A stretch of DNA of 64,000 bases from Ariolimax columbianus (GCA_036924085.1 JAVGWX010000004.1:43356793-43420792); one strand, 5' to 3'; positions 23,698-35,480 are shown, numbered from the stretch's first letter. The notes: generated from the letters alone by a model not told the origin. Program-made: numbers and translations.

Positions 23698-25005
23698 CAA
23701 GGGGCTTGTCATAAGTCTTTACCCTGACTATGAAGGAGTAGGTGGAGAAAGTTAAAATTTGGCCCATATGTAGGTATTTTAATTTGTGCTGGACTTAAGA
23801 AGTTTGAATTTCACTCCTCGACGGGTGTACCCGGTATGGTACATGTCGCAACACACCTTATTGACCGGATCTGCTACTCCAACGGTTTGTAAAAAAATGG
23901 AGAAAGCAGATGCCAGAACCGATAAAATACTTTATGTCGCAGGGAAAAACAGCTACAGAAATACACAGGGAGATGGAACCCCAGTGTTTGAGGGATTCTA
24001 TCTTTCGTATGCTTCTGTAAAAAAACTGGTGTAGGCAGTTTAAGTGTGGCCGTTCCCATGTTGCTGGTCTTCCAAGATCAGGAAGACCATCCTCAGAGTG
24101 CAGCGATGAAAATACTGCAAGAGTGAAGAAAATCATTGACCAGAATAAGAAAATGACAATCGCAGAGATATCTAGGTCCGCAAAATTGAATGAAAGTACA
24201 GTTTTTAGAATTTTACACAACAGACTGAACATGAGAAAAGTGTGTACCCGCTGGGTCCCGCGTCTGCTGACATGTGAATAGAAATAAATGAGGGTTGATT
24301 GCTGTGGCCGGTTGCTCAAAATGTGTCAGTCGAAAAACATGTTGCCGACCATGGTGACAGTAGATGAAACTTGGGTTCACTATTATGACCCAGAATCCAA
24401 AATTTCCATCATGCAGTGGACAACCTCGGGCTCACCAACACGTCAAGCTAAGAGCACAGAAATCTGCAAGAAAAGTGATGCTGACTGTTTTTTGGGACGT
24501 CAAAGGTGTCATATTGAAAGATTACCTGCCTCATTGCAACACGGTTAATGGGCAATATTTTGCAGATCTCCTTACCAAACTAAGAAAGACTGACCAGAGA
24601 ACGAGGGATAGGGCGCACTAAAATTCTGCCTTTGCTTCAAGACAACGCGCCCTCTCATTAAGCAAGGCTCGTGCTGCAAACAGCCAACGATTTGAATATT
24701 GAAATTCTTCGACACCCACCATATTCTCCGGATTTAGCTCCATCATACTTTTTTCTTTTCCCAAAACTTAAAAAACAGCTGAAAGGAAATCATTTTGACA
24801 GTGATGAAGATGGCTTGTGATAACTGATTTAGTTCGAAAAATAGGTTACTTTATTCTGAAGATCTTTTCAAGGTCACGCAGAGGTGGCAGACATGTATAA
24901 ATTTGGGTGGTCACTAAATTGAAAAGGAATAAGCACTGTGCCAAATTTCAAATTTCTCCTCCTACTCCTTCATGGTCAAGGTAAAGACTTATGACAAGCC
25001 CCTTG
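23698..25005 (+). mobile_element. mariner transposon, inactive (1308 bp)
   Basis: Inverted repeats of about 50 bp (starting caaggggcttgtcataag, ending with its complement at 25005) flank a decayed transposase. TA dinucleotides at 23696-23697 and 25006-25007 are the target duplication. Coding remains include an AGLPRSGRPSS hinge (24060), KIIDQNKKMTIAEIS (24130), VTVDETWVHYYDPE (24360, first Asp), DNAPSH (about 24640, second Asp) and HPPYSPDLAPSYFFLFPKLK (24715-24770). The residue after PDLAPS is the third catalytic Asp in mariners; here it is Tyr (tac, 24746-24748). Several frameshifts and stops (for example near 24285 and 24400) also kill the ORF. Confidence 0.95.
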
Positions 25006-25340
25006 TATGAACTCATTATTAGACTTGCATCTTCTTACAAGAACTCATTATTAGACTTTATTGTTCTTATATGAACTCACTATTAGACTTTCTTGTTCTT
25101 ACAAGAGCTCATTATTAGACTTTTATCTCCTTATATGAACTCCTTTGACTTTTTTCTTCTTATATGACGCCACTATTATACTTTATTCTCTTTATATGAA
25201 GTCATTACTAGACTTTCTTCTCCTTATATAAACTCATTATTAGACTTTATTCTTTTATTAACTCATTATTATACGTTTTTCTCCATTTATAAACTAGTAT
25301 TAGACTTTCTTCTCCTTTTATGAACTCATCATTATGCTTT
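25006..25340. repeat. 31-32-bp minisatellite, right part
   Basis: It continues the 23418-23697 array beyond the mariner, with more diverged units (ttcttcttatatgaactc, tctccttatataaactc). Confidence 0.9.
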
Positions 25341-25984
25341 CTTTTTGTCTCATATTCAGTCCATCTGAAGCATACGACGACCATTCCAGCTGTCTCATAT
25401 CTATAACAGGATGCCTGTTACTTTTGAATACCTATGTGCATAACTGCGGTAGTGATTTCTTAATGAATCCGTTTTACATGACGAGGCTGATAGCCCCAAA
25501 GAAAATCCTTTTTAGTACCCTATTACAGAACGCTAGGAAGATCACAGTGGTTCTATTTTCCTCTCCCCAGGTACCACTCATAAGATTAGAGTAATGAAGG
25601 ACTGAAAAATGATACCATGCTTAAGTTTCTGGCCAGTTTTAAAAGTCAACTAGAGCTTTGACAAAATACAGTTTATGCAAGAAAGCCTTCAAACACCTAC
25701 TTTGTTATGCCATTAGCATTTAATTTCAAATGCCGTATTATGTCGTTAGACTTCCCGGAAAGAGTCAATCCTCTTTTGTGTGCGATATGTATATCTATTG
25801 TTATTTTTTTTTCTTTTTCTATAAAGCTGCTATCTCTATTGTTTAGGTTTTCATAGGTCTGTATGCCTTTGTGTCTTGTGTTATTAGCTCCCGCGTTTGG
25901 AAGCATTTTTGTCACGACTCTAGACAATGTAATTCTCACATACCACTTGAGAATTGTATTTGATGCCTTCCCATCAAAATCTCA
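25341..25984. other. no recognisable gene
   Basis: Nothing recognised. Confidence 0.4.
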
Positions 25985-27183
25985 AAGCATCGTAATCAGA
26001 CTACAACAGATTAAAAACGATATATGGAGGTGAGCAAGTGGATGTTATTTATCTAGATTTTGCAAAGGTACCTTATCAAAGATTGTTTAGGAAGTTAATA
26101 CCTCACGGAATAGGTGACGAAGTTGTAAAATGGATTGAAAATTGGTTAACGGGAAGAAGGCAGGGAGTGGGCATAAATAAGGAGTACTCTGAGTGGTGTG
26201 AGGTAAAAATTGGAGTGCCACAGGGCTCGGTTTAGGACCAATTTTGTTCTTGATATACAAGTATATATATACGAATTAGACAATGATATCGGATCCATGA
26301 TTACACAATTCGCGGACGATACCAAACTATGCAGAAGTGTCTAATCTAGATCAGAAATGGAAATATTGAGGTCGGATTTAAGATAAAATTCGAGAATGGT
26401 CTGCGAGCTGGCAAATGGCGTTTAATGTAGATAAATGTACAGTCATCTACATCGGTAGATTCAAAATGGAACATAATTTCAGAATGGGCGAGAATAATAT
26501 TAGAAAAAAATAAAAGGAAAAAGACTTAGGAGTTGTAATAAAGCATACAGGTAAAATGAGTGAGCAAGTCCAAGAAGCAGTGATAAAGGCAAATGCAATA
26601 TTAAAATAATAACAAGAGATATTAAACGGAGGAGGAATGAAATGATAGTCAAATTGCATAAAGCATTAGTTAGACCTAGATTGGATTGCTGTGTACATGT
26701 TTGGAGTCCTTATCGTAGATGGGATATAAACATGCTGGAAAGAATACAAAAAAGAGCGACAAAGCTGATAGTGGGATTAAAGAATTACAGTTATGAGTGA
26801 AGACTCAGAAAAACCAGCCTATAATGTTGAGAAAAGAGAATTCGTGGTGACTTAAAAGGATTATAAGATAGTCAACGGAAAGGATCAGTTAGACTAACAC
26901 ATTTTTGAAAACATACGCGCCTACAAGAACAAGAGAGTACAGCTATAGCTTAATTAAAGGAAGGTCCAGATTAGAATGTAGGAAATATATTGTAGTCAGA
27001 GAGTAATGAATGCTTGGATGGCATTGCCACAGGAAGTAGTAGAGGCAGGGTCAATTAATGCATTCAAGAATAGAATGGATGCTCATAGATTTGTTTTAGT
27101 TCAAGTGAATGTAAAAGAAACTTGTCATATGCAGACTCTGCAAAGTCTTCTAAAACAGTATAGAGACGTTAAGTTTAAGTTTA
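25985..27183 (+). mobile_element. CR1-like LINE, truncated and decayed copy
   Basis: This is the same family as 5029-7233. DVIYLDFAKVPYQRLFRKL lies at 26040, IGVPQGSV at 26205, FADDTKLC at about 26310, LVRPRLDCC-like at 26670, and NAWMALPQEVVEAGS-NAFKNR at 27007-27075. The 3' tract with cagactctgcaaagtc and the TTAAG-like tail (27168-27183) are present. Stops and small indels are more numerous than in the 5-kb copy. Confidence 0.88.
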
Positions 27184-27239
27184 TTATCTACTTTTCAAGC
27201 TCTGGAAGATTGTGGGCATTGTGAGCCTAAACTCACTCA

Positions 27240-27610
27240 AATTTCTATAGATGCCAACCATCTTATCACTTCCCAGGAAGCCAAAATAGTTATGCAATGG
27301 ATCCATGATCACTCAAATACACTGGTGGCAATGACAAGGCAGACAGACTGACTATGAAGAGATCATGTCAAGAACAACAATACACACCAACAACCCTGCA
27401 GGTAGTCACACAACTACTGATGACTACAATCAGAAAAGTTGTACTGAATAGATGGACAATGAAGAATACTGGGAGAGAAATCTACAAATATGTGTCCATC
27501 CCAGATTCCAAAGACAGCATCATCTTCATGAAAAAGGAGAGATCAAAGCATCATTTTCGGACATCGCACATAACGCATGCAACTTAACAGTTGTTGCAGA
27601 GTTGAAAGGG
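27240..27610 (+). mobile_element. RNase H-bearing LINE relic
   Basis: The plus strand reads AKIVMQWIHDHSNTLV followed by a KADRL-like segment, matching the VVQWVPSHCNIQGNEEADRL end of the RNase H domain in the I/Nimbus-like family. It then continues with frameshifts into a KxHHFRTSH segment. Heavily decayed. Confidence 0.55.
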
Positions 27611-29361
27611 CCTAAACGGCTGAGTCAGGGGGCTCCTGAAAACACCATTCGGGGTACCCACACATAAGTTTAGAACCCTGCATGTAATACAATTTAATAT
27701 AATGGTCATTGTTCGGAACTTACAACAATGACGGTTTTAAGAGTGTAACCAGCCTAATTGAAAATCTCACAGTCCCTTGGGTCAAAATGAGCAGATAGAT
27801 GGGAAGTCCCACGACTTTTTAAGGTCACACAGAAAACTCAAGACAGAGTATTCTTTCTTTAGCGGCATCGTAGGTCAGTGAAAGTTTACCTGCCATCAAC
27901 TGGACAAAGATAAAACACATTGACCCAAACTATAAAAGTATAGTATAAAAGTTGAGGATAAGTGTGTTCGAAAATAAACCTCAGGACAGAAGGCCACCGA
28001 GCAGATAGTACAATAAATAGGACTGAGCAAGACCCACAGCTAATAAAGCAGATAGATAGAACATCAGAAGGACAACTGAGAAATATAGAAGCACTCTCTA
28101 GTCACAAAGAGTGAAGATCATGGCCGTGCACTTGATGGAGTGGTAAAGACTGCCAATCCAAATTCCAGCACTTGACTTAGAACGTAAGCATTTGACTGAG
28201 TGTTGTGTTGTAGTGCATTGTTGCTGAAATATTGTCACAAATGACGATGACTAAAGTCCAGGAGCGAATATTGTCTGCAAATGAGTAAGAAAGAAACGTG
28301 TTTTAATTTCACACGTAGCTGTCGACATAAAAACTCGTGGTAACAAAGGTGTTGCTCTTGGCCTGAGGCCCACAGTATTAGAACCACTGTCGTCACGAGA
28401 ACCCGGAGTATCAGAGGGTGTTACTCTTGATTGGAGAACAGCGGTGCAAGAGCCGCTGCAATTGTCGCAGAGTTCCTGGCTTGAATACAAAACAAGAGAA
28501 TCAGAAGATTCAGACGTAACAGGAGCAGAGGCGTAGGACCAGAAGATTGACTGTGGACAACAACCAGTTATCTAGCTAGTTAGGTAGTTTGTGTCAACTT
28601 TGGTTTGATAAGATTGTGTGAAATTAGTAGGAATAGAATTGATCAAATTGAATGTATAGAACCCTAGTATTGATTAGTACAAGAGAAAGACCTTTACTAC
28701 TTGCACAAACCTTTTGATTAACAATATAATTATTTTTCACGTGCTGGTATTATTGTAAAGATACCATTTGTGTTTGTAAAATAAACCATTGATTGTTATG
28801 CTGCAGTTCCAATAATCGTTAGAGTGTTCTACTTAGAGTAATGAGAAGAGTAAGTAGTAGAGTGATAGTTGTAAGAAAGAAAGTATACAGATAAGAGAGT
28901 AGCCTGCTACACACTCACTTGAACAGTATCCAAACAGAACATACTCCAGAGTGCCGACTATGCACACATCCCTTTGAAATTGTTGAGCACTATCTTTTTG
29001 AACATCTGACGCGTGTCGCTGTTTGAAAAGAGCTTCTCTCTCAGACTGCCAGACAAATAAATCACTTTGTACGGAACTAAACAACAGCTCACAAACACTT
29101 GCAGATACCACTATATGGCACTGGGTGAAAGTGCAGGATCCCACACGCCGCTTCATCAATAACCAACCAATTTTCTATCTGTTTTCCTATACATGCCATG
29201 CAAAGCGTTTTTGTCTGCTTCTGTCGATTTCTTTACATCTCAGCATGTATCTTCTAGTAATCGTGATTGCTTTTCACCAGCATCTCATTTCAGATGATGT
29301 GATGTGTGGTTCTTGTGTCTTGGCCAGGGTGCGTGTCTGACACTCCTATCAAAGAGTTGGT
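27611..29361. other. no recognisable gene; possible LTR-like stretch
   Basis: No coding motif is seen. The part around 28640-28918 contains an AATAAA-type signal (about 28780) and ends with ctgctaca, which would suit a retroviral-type LTR end, but I could not find a matching start or target duplication, so this is only a possibility. Confidence 0.25.
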
Positions 29362-29697
29362 ATTCTTCTTCGTCTGCGATCATTGCTCATTTAGACTGGG
29401 ACTCCGGATTCTTTCAATTAGTCGGGTGTCCTTTTTGGGGTCTTAATACTGCCGTACAGTTCCTCGACGAGGAAAGCGGTGATTGGCTACATCCTTATTC
29501 TCAGATCTGTTTGCTGGGGTGTAAGGTGGGGGGTACAGTCCTGAATGACATATGCAGCTGTCATATTTACCAGACCGCAGTGACATATACTGGTGGTACC
29601 TATCTTGGATTTGGCGTATACATGGTTTCTCATTTTATTGTTGCCAGTTCTGAGACGAAGTATGAAAAGCTGGTCCTTTCTGGACATCTGATTGTAC
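29362..29697 (-). mobile_element. RNase H LINE relic, C-terminal part
   Basis: Minus-strand residues are MSRKDQLFILRLRTGNNKMR, a zinc-knuckle-like CHCGLVNMTAAYVIQDC, then LVEELYGS and a GVPV-type end followed by a cgaagaagaa tail near 29362-29375. These match the C-terminus of the I/Nimbus-like family (QVVVFRLRTGHNRLR, CTCGTGKMTAEHLLQNC, KLYGS). The upstream part of the same ORF lies at 30309-30440, beyond the 33-bp array. Confidence 0.8.
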
Positions 29698-30308
29698 CCT
29701 TCCTCTGCGTTCTATTTGGGGTGTTCCTACTGCCAATTTACGTTATGTTTGGGGTGTTCTTCCTGCAACTTTACGTTATGTTTAGGGTGTTCATACTTTC
29801 CACTTTACATTATGTTTGGGGCAGTTCCTCCTGCCACTTTACGTTCTGTTTAGGGTGTTCCTCCTGCCACTTCACGTTCTGTTTGGGGTGTTTCTCCTGC
29901 CACTTTACGTTCTGTTTAGGGTGTTCCTCCTGCCACTTCACGTTCTGTTTGGGGTGTTTCTCCTGCCACTTTACGTTCTGTTTGGGGTGTTTCTCCTGCC
30001 ACTTTACGTTCTGTTTGGGGTGTTCCTTCTGCCACTTTACATTATGTTTGGGGTATCCTTCCTGCCACTTCACATTATGTCTGGGGTGTCCTTCCTGCCA
30101 CTTTACATTATGTTTGGGGTGTCCTTCCTGCCACTTTACATTATGTCTGGGGTGTCCTTCCTGCCACTTTACGTTCTGTTTGGGGTGTTCCTCCTGCCAC
30201 TTTACGTTCTGTTTGGGGTGTTCCTCCTGCCACTTTACATTATGTTTGGGGTGTCCTTCCTGCCACTTTACGTTCTGCTTGGGGTGTTCCTCCTGCCACT
30301 TTACTTTG
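29698..30308. repeat. 33-bp minisatellite, about 18 copies, inside a LINE ORF
   Basis: The plus-strand unit ggggtgttcctcctgccac with tttacgttctgttt recurs every 33 bp. On the minus strand each unit encodes 11 residues, KWQEEHPKQNV. It lies exactly between the LINE segments EQYKVKWQEEHP (30300) and YNQMSRKDQLF (29690), so the array is an in-frame expansion of LINE codons. Confidence 0.96.
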
Positions 30309-30510
30309 TATTGCTCTTTTATTATGGCTTTTTCTTTTTCATAGTTGACCCGGTATTCTTGCTGTTTCAGTTGTGCACCTTCTTTAGCTAGATTATTGGC
30401 CTCCTAATTTTCTTTGATGTAACTGTGATGGTACCCACTAGAGTTGGTATGAATTCATCGCTAATCATTTGTCTTTTTGTCTCACTGGAATTATTTGAAC
30501 GTCTAAATAA
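30309..30510 (-). mobile_element. RNase H LINE relic, upstream part
   Basis: Minus-strand residues NLAKEGAQLKQQEYRVNYEKEK followed by EQYKVKW (20 residues or fewer each) align with RLAKEGAKLPQSDTSMTYEESKRLIRARYMTKW of the 1953-2860 copy. This is the same ORF as 29362-29697. Confidence 0.78.
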
Positions 30511-30829
30511 TAGTGTTTGCTGAAATGTCACCGTATTTGTTTAGTGTTCATGTCTAAACCTCTTTATCCATTCTGCTGTCACACGTGAATCATCATGTAC
30601 CATCTCCATCTCATCACAGACACTCGATCCCCTCTCCAGTTCTCCAGCCCGGATTACTATCATCCTCGTAAAATCTTTGATGGTCTGTGCCCATTTTCTC
30701 CTCAGTCTGCCTCTGCCTCGTTTTCCGGGTATCCCAACCTCCAGTATTTATTTTTACTTAACGGTTGTGTTGTTTAATGTGTCCCAAAATAGTTTATTTA
30801 ATTAAACGTAATACTATTTACGACATAAC
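30511..30829. other. no recognisable gene
   Basis: Nothing firm; it may be a continuation of LINE sequence. Confidence 0.35.
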
Positions 30830-30995
30830 ATCGCCAGCAGTCTCCCCCCGACCGGCTGGAGGCGCAGGAGAGGACGTCCCCGCACAGTATGGATTCAGTA
30901 GATAGCAACCTTCACCTCCGTTCTGGAAGAGGCCTGGAGCCATGCTGCATCAGTGGCTCAAGGATGTGTCCGACCAACGCGATAGGCCTTAGACG
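30830..30995 (+). mobile_element. LINE C-terminal fragment
   Basis: The plus strand encodes SPPTGWRRRRGRPRTVW, a QIAT-like segment, a LEEAWSHAASVAQG segment, then ALDAK. It resembles the region before and after the 39-bp array at 16.6-17.06 kb (GLPPAGWRRGRG, QRTLDA). It shows what an unexpanded version of that C-terminus looks like. Confidence 0.6.
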
Positions 30996-31590
30996 CCAAA
31001 GCGAAATTATCATTTTCGAGCAAATTTTGTGCTACATCCATCTGCTTTAGGACGTGGGTGTTTGTCGTTTTCGATTGTCGTGTCATTTGAATAAACATGC
31101 ACAAACCTGTACACCTGTTATGAAATAGGCATGACAGTATTAGCCCCAGTTACAGTTCGGTCACCTAATGAGAATGCAAGCTGACCAACTACCCCTGTGC
31201 GTCTATAACGCACGGCGTTTGGGTTTTCGCAACCATGGCAGACAGAGAACTAGATTTCTAGGAAACGCCATGTAAAACATACAGGAACTACAAATAATGT
31301 AAAAATGATCACACGACAGGTTCAGCAAGCCAGTAGATGATTTACAACTTTTATGGTGAACTACTGTTAAACTTTTGTGTGTGTGGAGCATGGCTTAATT
31401 TTTACGAATACTTTTATTAAGCATCGCCACAGTCACACGTAGACGTGGTATCAATGAGGCGATATGAAAACGTAATCTTAAATAGATTTCATTCTATTCA
31501 GGATACGCAATCGTCAGTTTGCCCCATATTGCAAGGTGATTCTCAGTCTGAGTGTAGATACTGACCATCGTCCAGTAGTACTTTCCTTTC
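30996..31590. other. no recognisable gene
   Basis: Nothing recognised. Confidence 0.4.
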
Positions 31591-32795
31591 GTCAGAATGT
31601 GCAACAAATGCGGCACTGGCCTCAACGATATAGTTGATACAAGAAAGCTGACATATGTGTTAGTACGGGAAAACGTCAAACAGAAGATGGAAGTGAAATA
31701 TAAAAGTATGACACATCGATGTACAGTGAAAAAACATTGGCAACATTTCAAGTTCGCTATAACTAATGTTTTGACTAAGGAGTGTGGTGAACTAGAAAAG
31801 GTGGTATTAGAAAGAAATGGACAGCATGAGGAAATGAAAGTGTAAAGACTGCAGTCAAAGATAAAAAAGATATTTTAACAAATGGCGGCGATCTCAAGAA
31901 GGAGAATATACTTTAGACTATAAGGAGACTAGATGTAAAGGCAGGATAATTGTACAACAGGAGAAAGAAAATGCTTGGCAAAAATATGGGGAGGTGCTGA
32001 GTGAGCTATGTTCAACATCTCTCATAGATTTTTACCGAACAATGTGTGCTCTGCATTTGAGAGATAAACAATATAGTCCTTATACAGTGATCAATGACAA
32101 TGAGGGGCAACCTGGGAAAGAGACAGATGGGAGGAATATTTCACAAACTTGTTTGTCCCAAGAGCACAAGCAGATGGCCGTATAGGATTTGTGCAGCATC
32201 ATTCATTTTACAAATCCCGAAATATATTGCGCATATCGACAGACTAATACTCGAGCAAGAAGTCAGAGAAGTCCTAACTACAAGGTCTCAGGTGTAGACA
32301 CCGTATCGGCAGTCGGCATTAACGTTTGTCACAATGTAGGTGTAAGAGAGCACACAAAGATCTTTAATCAAGAGTAGACTGAACGGAATGTGCCTAGTGA
32401 TTGTCAGAGAGCAGTGGTGGTACCTATTTGAAAAAAACCAAGAACAGCAAGACAAGAGAGATTGCAGTTCTTGTAGGGGCATATCCCTCTCTAATCACGT
32501 TGGAAGAATTTTCGCACAAATCCTTGAGGAACGAGTTCGAGCTATTGTGGAAACGCTCTCATTACTTTACAATCAGGCTTCCGAGAAAGGCAGGGATGTA
32601 CGGATACTATATTTAAGATGATCAGTTAAGTGAAAAAAACACAACATAGAATACAATAAGAAACTTCACGTGGTCTTAATTGATCAGGAAAAGGCATTTA
32701 ACTGGGTAAACCGATGTAGGCTATGGGAGGTAATGAAAGAATATGGTGTGGAGGATCAACTACTGGATGACATTCGTGCACACACACACGAGGTG
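31591..32795 (+). mobile_element. decayed LINE (linker to RT palm)
   Basis: Plus-strand fragments in three frames read as a LINE ORF2: a linker with ENVKQKMEVKYKSM (31670), then ENAWQKYGEVLSELC (31970), a WEEYFTNLF segment (32125), a SRVD-type segment near 32370, and finally VVLIDQEKAFNWVNRCRLWE (32672-32730), the RT motif containing the first catalytic Asp. It stops near the mariner remnant that begins about 32800. Confidence 0.65.
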
Positions 32796-32799
32796 GCTT

Positions 32800-33860
32800 T
32801 AAATGAAATATTTTAGGCAAATTTATTATTAAAATGTGAAACACAACTGTACCATTTTTCGACTTAGCTTCCATTGCATTCGATACAATTCCCCCATCGC
32901 CTATAAAGTGTGTAGATTCATGTGAACAAACATTCCCTTGGTCGCGTGAGTAACCACTCATGCACCTCCTGCTGGACCTCTTCATCGGACCTTAAAGTCT
33001 TTCCTCCTAATGCGTCTTTTAGTCGTCCAAAGACGTGAAAATCTTTTGAGGTGAGGTCTGGTGAGTACGGCGGATGTGGCAGGCACAGAAAGTGGAGGTC
33101 CTCGATGATTGCACATGTTGCACGGGCAGTATGGGATCGAGCATTGTCATGTTGCAATAGGACACTGTTACTCAGAAGTCCAGGTCGTTTGGATTTGATT
33201 GTCTGTCGAAAATGATTCTTGAGAAAATCTGGTGACAGTGTTCCCTTTGGGGATGTTGTGTTTTAAAATAACGTCTCATTCATCCCCAAAAGAGAGTCAG
33301 TTAATCTTCCCTGCAGATCGCTGCGTGGGAAAATTCCTCGGTTTCGATGAGAAAGGATGATTCCATTCCTTGCTCGCTCTCTTGTTTCAGGCTCGTGATA
33401 GTGAACATAGGTTTCATCTTCACTAAGAATTCTTGCTAGGCAACCATCACCTTCTGCTTCAAAGCGCCGGAAAAGTTCCTGACAGACACCAACGCGTAGT
33501 TTCAATTCTGGAGTAAGCTGCCGTGGCATCCACCTTGCAGACACTTCATGGATGATGTGGTGTGCGGAACCTTGACTGATGACCAGATGCGCGGCAGTTT
33601 CATTCAGTCAATTGGCAATTTTTTACAAGGCAGTAGGCGGCGGAACTCGACGCTGGGGTCACTACTCAGTGTGCCTGACCCGGTCGTGAACAGTCTGTTT
33701 CACGCTGTTTCTTACTCTACTCGTATACTTACTGAAGTGAAAGACATGGTTCTACACCGTACAGGACCTTCATTCACCGATGAATTTATATAGGTTTTAT
33801 CCCTTCGCTGCACAAGAAAACGGAAAACAGCTCTGCTCCTTTTTGTGCATGTCAATAGTG
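32800..33860 (-). mobile_element. second mariner-like element, decayed
   Basis: The minus strand reads VSARWMPRQLTPELKLRVGV (33490-33550), SEDETYVHYHEPETRERA (33390), LQHDNARSHTARAT (33120) and LPHPPYSPDLTSKDFHVFG (33040-33085), with GRLKDALGGK after it. These are the three Asp-bearing boxes of a D,D34D mariner transposase, and all three acidic residues are present. One stop separates the halves near 33263, and the N-terminal helix-turn-helix region (33560-33790) is frameshifted. I could not define the terminal inverted repeats, so the ends are approximate. It is a different lineage from the 23.7-kb mariner. Confidence 0.85.
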
Positions 33861-34318
33861 GGGCGGACTTATTTTAACTGCAATTATGGCGTCATGTTGT
33901 TCGTCTGCACCAGAATGGCACGTGCAGGATACTCTTGACATCCCTGGCAACCACATTAACAAGATTCGATACAAATACATGGATTTTCTCATTTCTATCC
34001 CACTTTTAAAGATCTCCTAGGAAGTCACATTATATATATTAATTTGACTGGCATATGTTGAAGCGTTAAAGCGCTTGTTTATTCTGGCAAAGAGGCACAC
34101 TTTAATCTACACAACTGGCTTACCCAGCTGGATTCGTGACTTACAGTACCAGAATTCAAGATATTAGTCACCATACATCAACGAATAGCTCTAAAACGTC
34201 ATCCCTAACCGCATTGTCAATAATGGCACTAGCTTTAATGTTGCCATATTTGTTTCCAATCCACATGGGTTTTCTGTCATTAATGATATTAGTAATTATT
34301 CGTATTCTGCCAGAAAAT
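33861..34318. other. no recognisable gene
   Basis: Nothing recognised. Confidence 0.35.
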
Positions 34319-34596
34319 CTTTTTTTTGTTTTTTTTTTTTGGTTTTTATTTTGTTGCGTTCGCCTTATTTCTCTAATCCCCAAGGCGGTATGCGTTGCAC
34401 TACGGTTTTTATTTTGCGCCTGTCGGCCCAGTGCATCCGACTTCAGCATGCATTTTATGTAAGGGTCTGCTTCTTTCTGCATTTTCTAAGGGTTTGCTTC
34501 CCCGGGGTAACCGCCGGTGCTGTGATGGGGATCGAACCCAGCACCTTCGGATTGTGAGCAGTGCCACTTTACCACTATCCGACGCCGTCCCCCAAT
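34319..34596 (-). mobile_element. tRNA-derived SINE with poly-A tail
   Basis: Read on the minus strand, the head carries an A-box-like ggatagtggtaaagtggc and a clear B box in ggttcgatccccat (complement at 34525-34540). The body follows, and the 3' end is an A-rich tail (T-rich at 34319-34342 on the plus strand). The body segment at 34430-34455 is shared with the repeat at 19058. Transcription would be by RNA polymerase III from the internal boxes. Confidence 0.72.
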
Positions 34597-34654
34597 GTTA
34601 GTTTGAAAAGTAAAAATGTGTTCATATGTCGCTGCATTGTTCTGCCGTTTATTC

Positions 34655-35480
34655 TAGCAGCATTCGGTTACTGTTTTTCTAGCCCCATTTTTTTGCAGTT
34701 TTGTTCTAACCACATTTTGTTGCTATATTTTGTTAAGATTATTTAGCCACAATTTGTTCCTGCAATATAAAATATAGCCACAAAGAAAATGTAGCAACAA
34801 CAAAATGTGGCGACAAAATGTGGCTACAATGTGTGGCGACAAAATGTAATAAGAAATTGATGCGACAAATTGCAGCAACAAATTGTGGCTAAATAAGCTG
34901 TAACAAAATGTGGAAAAAAAAATGGATAGAGAACGCAGCAACAAAATGGATTTGTTGTCTACATATTTTTTCAAACTTTTATCGCTTCATGTTGTTGTTT
35001 GCTATATATTGTTTCCAACATTTTGTTGCTACATTATGTTTAGTGCAACATTTTGTTATTGCTAGTTTTGTTTATTGCCACATTTGATTTGTTATTACAT
35101 TGTTTTCATCAACATTTTATTGCTACATTTTGTTGTTTGCTATGTTGTTTCCTACATTTTGTTGTTTGATATATGTTGTTTGCAACATTTTGTTATTTGC
35201 TATATGTTGTTTCCAACATTTTGTTGTTTGCTTTATGTTGTTTCCAACATTTTGTTGCTACATTTTATTGCTAAATTTTGTGAATTGCTACATTTTGTTT
35301 ATTGCTACATTTTGTTTCTTGGTGTATTTGGTGAAATGCTACATTATGTTTTCAACATTTAATTGCTTCATTTTGTTTATTGCTATTTCTTGTGTATTGC
35401 TACATTCTGTTTATTACTATATTTTGTTTTCAATATTTTGTTGTTATACTGTTGTTATATTTTGGTGCTACATTTTGAAT
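34655..35480. repeat. degenerate array in both orientations
   Basis: The motif acattttgttgctac repeats on the plus strand at 34660-34740 and 35000-35480. In between, at 34780-34960, the same motif runs in the opposite orientation (caacaaaatgtggcgac). The opposite-facing blocks could pair into a long hairpin. Confidence 0.85.

Noticed and set aside
27681..28918. A solo LTR spanning tgtaatac to ctgctaca
   Set aside because: No target-site duplication or second copy in the window; kept only as a low-confidence remark.
29304..30391. Plus-strand open frame of 346 codons with CHFTFCLGCSS repeats
   Set aside because: It is antisense to the LINE frame that explains the 33-bp unit as KWQEEHPKQNV.
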